DNA of 64,000 bases from Paracoccaceae bacterium (GTDB taxonomy: Bacteria; Pseudomonadota; Alphaproteobacteria; Rhodobacterales; Rhodobacteraceae), in contig JANSXY010000003.1 of NCBI GenBank assembly GCA_024742695.1, positions 124,001 through 188,000 on the forward strand, in the 5' to 3' direction. Position 1 is the first letter of the stretch; every line of letters begins with the position of its first letter. The notes beneath the pieces were generated by a model. The model worked only from the letters and a program-made list of their open reading frames with translations. It searched no databases and was not told the origin of the DNA. This document shows, piece by piece, positions 61,044-64,000 of the stretch. The position numbers and the translations under genes are program-made.

Positions 61044-62006
61044 ATGTTCACCGTCACGCCCGAAACCTTCCGGCTTGCGCAGGTCTTCACGATTTCCCGC
61101 GGCAGCCGGACCGAGGCGCGGGTGTTGACCGTGCGCGCCATGGACGGCGGTGTGACTGGATGGGGTGAATGCGTGCCCTATGCCCGCTACGGCGAAACGC
61201 TCGACAGCGTGACCGCGCAGATCGAGGGCCTGCCCGAGGGCATCGACCGGCACCGCCTGCAAGAGGCGATGGAACCCGGCGCGGCCCGCAACGCGGTCGA
61301 CTGCGCGCTGTGGGACATGGAGGCCAAGCGCGCCGGCAAGCGGGCCTGGCACCTGGCGGGCCTGCCCGCGCCGGGGCCGATGATCACCGCCTACACGCTG
61401 TCGCTGGACACGCCCGAGGCGATGCGCGCCCAGGCCGCGAAACACGCGCACCGGCCGCTTCTGAAGATCAAGCTGGGCACGCCCGACGACATGGCGCGGC
61501 TGGAGGCGGTGCGCGCCGGCGCGCCGCGATCGAGGATCATCGTCGACGCCAACGAGGGCTGGACGGCCGAGATCTACGAAGACCTCGCGCCGCACCTCGT
61601 CCGCCTCGGCGTCGCGCTGGTCGAACAGCCGCTGCCCGCCGGCGCCGACGAGATGCTGGCCGAGATCGAGCGCCCGCTGCCGGTCTGCGCCGACGAAAGC
61701 TGCCATGACCGCGCCTCGCTGACCGACCTGGCCGGCAAGTACGACGTGATCAACATCAAGCTCGACAAGACCGGCGGGCTGACCGAGGCGCTGGCGCTGC
61801 GCGATCTGGCGCAGTCCAAGGGCTACGGGATCATGGTCGGCTGCATGGTCGGGTCGAGCCTCGCGATGGCGCCCGCGGTGCTGGTCGCGCAGGGCGCGAT
61901 GGTCGTCGATCTTGACGGGCCGCTTCTGCTGGCCGAAGACCGCGACCATCCGCTGCACTACGACGAGGCCGGGGTGCACCCGCCCGAAGCGGCGCTTTGG
62001 GGCTGA
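61044..62006 (+). CDS. dgcA: N-acetyl-D-glutamate racemase DgcA (enolase superfamily)
   Basis: 320 residues from ATG 61044 with AGGAGG upstream. Muconate-lactonising-type enolase fold. Catalytic KxK is in LLKIKLG (~140), the three metal ligands are in IIVDANEG, VEQPL and CADES, and the second Lys is in NIKLDKTGG. Close relatives are L-Ala-D/L-Glu epimerases, so dipeptide epimerisation is the alternative, but the pairing with DgcN favours N-acetylglutamate racemisation. The MVGCMVGSSLAMAP segment closes the barrel. Confidence 0.85.
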   Translation: MFTVTPETFRLAQVFTISRGSRTEARVLTVRAMDGGVTGWGECVPYARYGETLDSVTAQIEGLPEGIDRHRLQEAMEPGAARNAVDCALWDMEAKRAGKRAWHLAGLPAPGPMITAYTLSLDTPEAMRAQAAKHAHRPLLKIKLGTPDDMARLEAVRAGAPRSRIIVDANEGWTAEIYEDLAPHLVRLGVALVEQPLPAGADEMLAEIERPLPVCADESCHDRASLTDLAGKYDVINIKLDKTGGLTEALALRDLAQSKGYGIMVGCMVGSSLAMAPAVLVAQGAMVVDLDGPLLLAEDRDHPLHYDEAGVHPPEAALWG

Positions 62007-62024
62007 CGAGGAAAGGACTGGCGC

Positions 62025-62888
62025 ATGAGCCGCATCGTTTACGTCAACGGAGACTGGCTGCCCGAGGCCGAGGCGAAGGTTTCGGTCTTCGACCGCGGGT
62101 TCCTGATGGCCGACGGGGTCTACGAGGTGACCAGCGTTCTGGGCGGCAGGCTGATGGATTACGACGGCCACTATGCCCGCCTCGTCCGGTCGCTGAAGGA
62201 ACTGGACATGGATTGCCCGCTGGGTCGCGACGACCTGCTGGCGATCCACCGCGAGATCGTCGCGAAGAACGGGATCGACGAGGGGATGGTCTATCTTCAG
62301 GTCACCCGCGGCAATCCCGGCGACCGGGATTTCGTGTTCCCCGATCCGGCCGCAACGCCGCCCACGGTGGTGCTGTTCACCCAGTCCAAGCCCGGCCTGG
62401 CCGAAAGCCCGGCGGCGAAGACCGGGATCAGGGTGATCTCGATCCCCGACATCCGCTGGGGCCGGCGCGACATCAAGACGGTGCAGCTGCTTTACCCCTC
62501 GATGGGCAAGATGCTGGCGAAGAAGGCCGGCTGCGACGATGCCTGGATGATCGAGGACGGGCTGGTGACCGAGGGCACGTCGAACAACGCCTATATCGTC
62601 ACCGGCGGCCGGATCGTCACCCGCGACCTGTCCAGCGACATCCTGCACGGTATCACCCGCGCCGCGGTGCTGCGTTTCGCCCGCGAGGCGCAGATGGAAG
62701 TCGAGGAACGGCCCTTCACGCTGGCCGAGGCGCAGGCGGCGGACGAGGCGTTCATCACCTCGGCCTCGACCTTCGTGATGCCGGTGGTGGAGATCGACGG
62801 GCAGGCGGTGGGCGCCGGCACGCCCGGCCCGGTCGCCACCCGGCTGCGGGAAATCTACATCGAGGAAAGCCGCCGGGCGGCGATCTGA
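62025..62888 (+). CDS. D-amino-acid transaminase
   Basis: 287 residues, class IV PLP aminotransferase. ATG 62025. The PLP Lys is in RRDIKTVQLLYPSM, with FDRGFLMADGVYE in the N-terminal domain and EGTSNNAYIV and FITSASTFVMPV in the cofactor site, as in D-Ala aminotransferases. It would move amino groups between D-alanine, D-glutamate and 2-oxo acids. Located 18 bp after dgcA, it can funnel other D-amino acids into D-Glu for the Dgc route, or provide D-Glu for the wall. Direction is not known. Confidence 0.88.
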   Translation: MSRIVYVNGDWLPEAEAKVSVFDRGFLMADGVYEVTSVLGGRLMDYDGHYARLVRSLKELDMDCPLGRDDLLAIHREIVAKNGIDEGMVYLQVTRGNPGDRDFVFPDPAATPPTVVLFTQSKPGLAESPAAKTGIRVISIPDIRWGRRDIKTVQLLYPSMGKMLAKKAGCDDAWMIEDGLVTEGTSNNAYIVTGGRIVTRDLSSDILHGITRAAVLRFAREAQMEVEERPFTLAEAQAADEAFITSASTFVMPVVEIDGQAVGAGTPGPVATRLREIYIEESRRAAI

Positions 62889-62907
62889 CCGTCGCCCGGC
62901 CGCGGGT

Positions 62908-63234
62908 TCAGCCGCGGTCGGGGCCGACGTTCTCGCGGAACGCGACCTCGAAGGCGGCCTGCTTGGCCGCGTCGGCCTCGGTCTGGTTCCGCGCCTTCCA
63001 GTCGTCGTAGGGCATGCCGTAGTAAAGCTCGCGCGCCTCGTCCTTCGACATCGCGATGCCGCGGTCCGCCGCGGCCTCCTGCAGCCAGCGCGACAGGCAG
63101 TTGCGGCAAAAGCCGGCCAGGTTCATCAGGTCGATGTTCTGCACGTCGGCGCGCTTTTCCATCAGGTGTTCGCGCAGGGTGCGGAAGGCCGCGGCCTCCA
63201 GCTCCGTCATGGTGCGGTCGTCGATCTTGTCCAT
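62908..63234 (-). CDS. DUF1244 domain-containing protein
   Basis: 108 residues, ATG 63234 with GGAGGACG upstream. DUF1244 proteins are short helical proteins with a Cys pair (GFCRNCLSRWL, ~42-52) and the conserved ELYYGMPYDDWKARNQ. Structures exist, but no function is established. It lies 16 bp downstream of the N-formylglutamate amidohydrolase gene and is likely co-transcribed. Confidence 0.88.
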   Translation of the reverse strand: MDKIDDRTMTELEAAAFRTLREHLMEKRADVQNIDLMNLAGFCRNCLSRWLQEAAADRGIAMSKDEARELYYGMPYDDWKARNQTEADAAKQAAFEVAFRENVGPDRG

Positions 63235-63250
63235 TGCGTCCTCCGTTCGC

Positions 63251-63994
63251 CTAAAGTCCCGAGGCGCCGAGCACCTCTTGCAGCATCGGCGCCAGCCGCG
63301 CGGCCCAGTGCGCCTGCGCGGCCTCGGTGCCGATCAGGTCGTTGCGCAGCTCGATCAGCAGGTTCGGCCGCCCCGGCGTCAGCGCGTGCCGATCGATCGA
63401 GTCGCCCTCCAGATGTCCTAGATAGGGCTGGTTGTCGCCCACGCACAGGTCCGGTTCCGCCCGCAGCCGGTCGATCATCGCCCGCGCAAGCCGGTCGTCG
63501 CGATGCGAGTACAGCACCGCGACATGCCAGGGCCGCGGCGGCCGGCCGGCAAGCTGCGGGGTGAAACTGTGGATCGCGCAGATCGCCGTGTCGGGCCGGC
63601 GCGCGGCCAGCGCCGCGTAGGCGGCGTGATAGGGGCGGTAGAGCCGGTCGAGCCGGCGCTCCGTTTCCTCCGGGCCGGCGTGGCGGTTCGCGGGGATCAC
63701 CGTACCGTCGTAAAGCTTCATCAGCAGCGTCGGGTCGTCCTCGCCGCGATTCGGGTCGATCACCAGCCGCGAGAACCGGCTGAGGATCGCCGGCGCATCC
63801 AGCCGGCGGGCCAGGTCGCGGGTCAGGCCCGCCGCCCCGACATCGAGCGCGATGTGGCGCTCCATGTCCGCCGCCGAGATGCCCAGGCTGCCACCGCCGA
63901 TCCAGTCGGGCACGATGTTGGTGGCGTGGTCGCAGGTGACCAGCCAGCGGCCGGGCCGGTCCGCGCCGAGGATGTCGAAGGCCTGGATCGTCAT
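63251..63994 (-). CDS. N-formylglutamate amidohydrolase family protein
   Basis: 247 residues; ATG 63994 sits six bases from the window edge, so the ribosome site is only partly visible. Metal-dependent hydrolase of the HutG-type/N-formylglutamate amidohydrolase family: WLVTCDHATN near the N-terminus, SRFSRLVIDPNRGEDDPTL, ICAIHSFTP, and LIELRNDLI. It yields glutamate and formate from N-formylglutamate. No other hut genes are here, and next to DUF1244 the true substrate is unproven. Confidence 0.88.
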   Translation of the reverse strand: MTIQAFDILGADRPGRWLVTCDHATNIVPDWIGGGSLGISAADMERHIALDVGAAGLTRDLARRLDAPAILSRFSRLVIDPNRGEDDPTLLMKLYDGTVIPANRHAGPEETERRLDRLYRPYHAAYAALAARRPDTAICAIHSFTPQLAGRPPRPWHVAVLYSHRDDRLARAMIDRLRAEPDLCVGDNQPYLGHLEGDSIDRHALTPGRPNLLIELRNDLIGTEAAQAHWAARLAPMLQEVLGASGL

Positions 63995-64000
63995 GCCGCT

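Overview
This 64 kb window is high-GC DNA that reads as chromosome of an alphaproteobacterium of the order Rhodobacterales (Rhodobacteraceae/Paracoccaceae type). The evidence is the gene content: a petABC (fbc) operon, L-malyl-CoA lyase, DUF2125, DUF1244, a TIGR02302/DUF4175 membrane protein, a Hint-domain protein, thiBPQ under a TPP riboswitch, and the DgcN/DgcA D-glutamate pathway. No rRNA, CRISPR array, insertion sequence, integrase or prophage was seen. One tRNA (Lys, UUU) is present. Most of the window is core or near-core chromosome; the likely accessory parts are the first 3 kb, the methylamine-type cluster, and two secreted or surface proteins.

Layout. 1-3.4 kb: two convergent paralogous GT-D-like glycosyltransferases in DNA visibly less GC-rich than the rest. 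3.4-8.6 kb: aldehyde dehydrogenase, a non-pyrrolysine MttB-family methyltransferase and a TMADH-like iron-sulfur flavoprotein, probably one amine or betaine catabolic module. 8.7-10.5 kb: a CAP-domain protein with three near-identical 149-residue repeats. 10.9-14.3 kb: cupin, then an SDR / acyl-CoA dehydrogenase / aminoglycoside-phosphotransferase-like operon. 14.4-17.1 kb: tRNA-Lys and an Arn-like lipid or glycan modification trio. 17.2-21.9 kb: dapF-mtaB, a small cytochrome c, a PaiB-like flavin protein, a GST and a LysE exporter. 22.1-24.8 kb: cytochrome bc1 complex. 24.9-28.2 kb: thiamine ABC transporter with riboswitch. 28.3-33.7 kb: aroC, an array of four palindromes, thioredoxin and CcdA, EamA exporter, HU, AMP nucleosidase. 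33.9-40.2 kb: sulfatase-like hydrolase, subtilisin-type autotransporter, chemoreceptor. 40.6-45.1 kb: bactofilin, degenerate Hint protein, rpsD, hisC-tyrC. 45.1-50.0 kb: DUF2125, ChaC, and a MotA/ExbB-like plus MotB/OmpA-like pair with a very long coiled coil. 50.0-57.7 kb: DUF2834, lysA, TIGR02302 protein, zinc-ribbon protein, ftsEX-plsC. 57.7-64 kb: accA, mcl1, dgcN-dgcA-D-amino-acid transaminase, DUF1244 and N-formylglutamate amidohydrolase.

How the genes work together. Respiration is served by petABC, and thioredoxin/CcdA and the small cytochrome c fit periplasmic redox work. Aromatic amino acid and lysine/peptidoglycan synthesis are served by aroC, hisC, tyrC, dapF and lysA. Envelope and division functions are ftsEX, plsC, bactofilin, the Arn-like trio and the MotA/OmpA-like complex. 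The right end concentrates glutamate-related catabolism next to the ethylmalonyl-CoA-pathway enzyme Mcl1. The least explained items are the four-palindrome array after aroC, the coiled-coil motor-like pair, the repeat-bearing CAP protein, the GT-D paralogs, and the pyrrolysine-free MttB cluster. I found no defence or other system that I could call undescribed with confidence.
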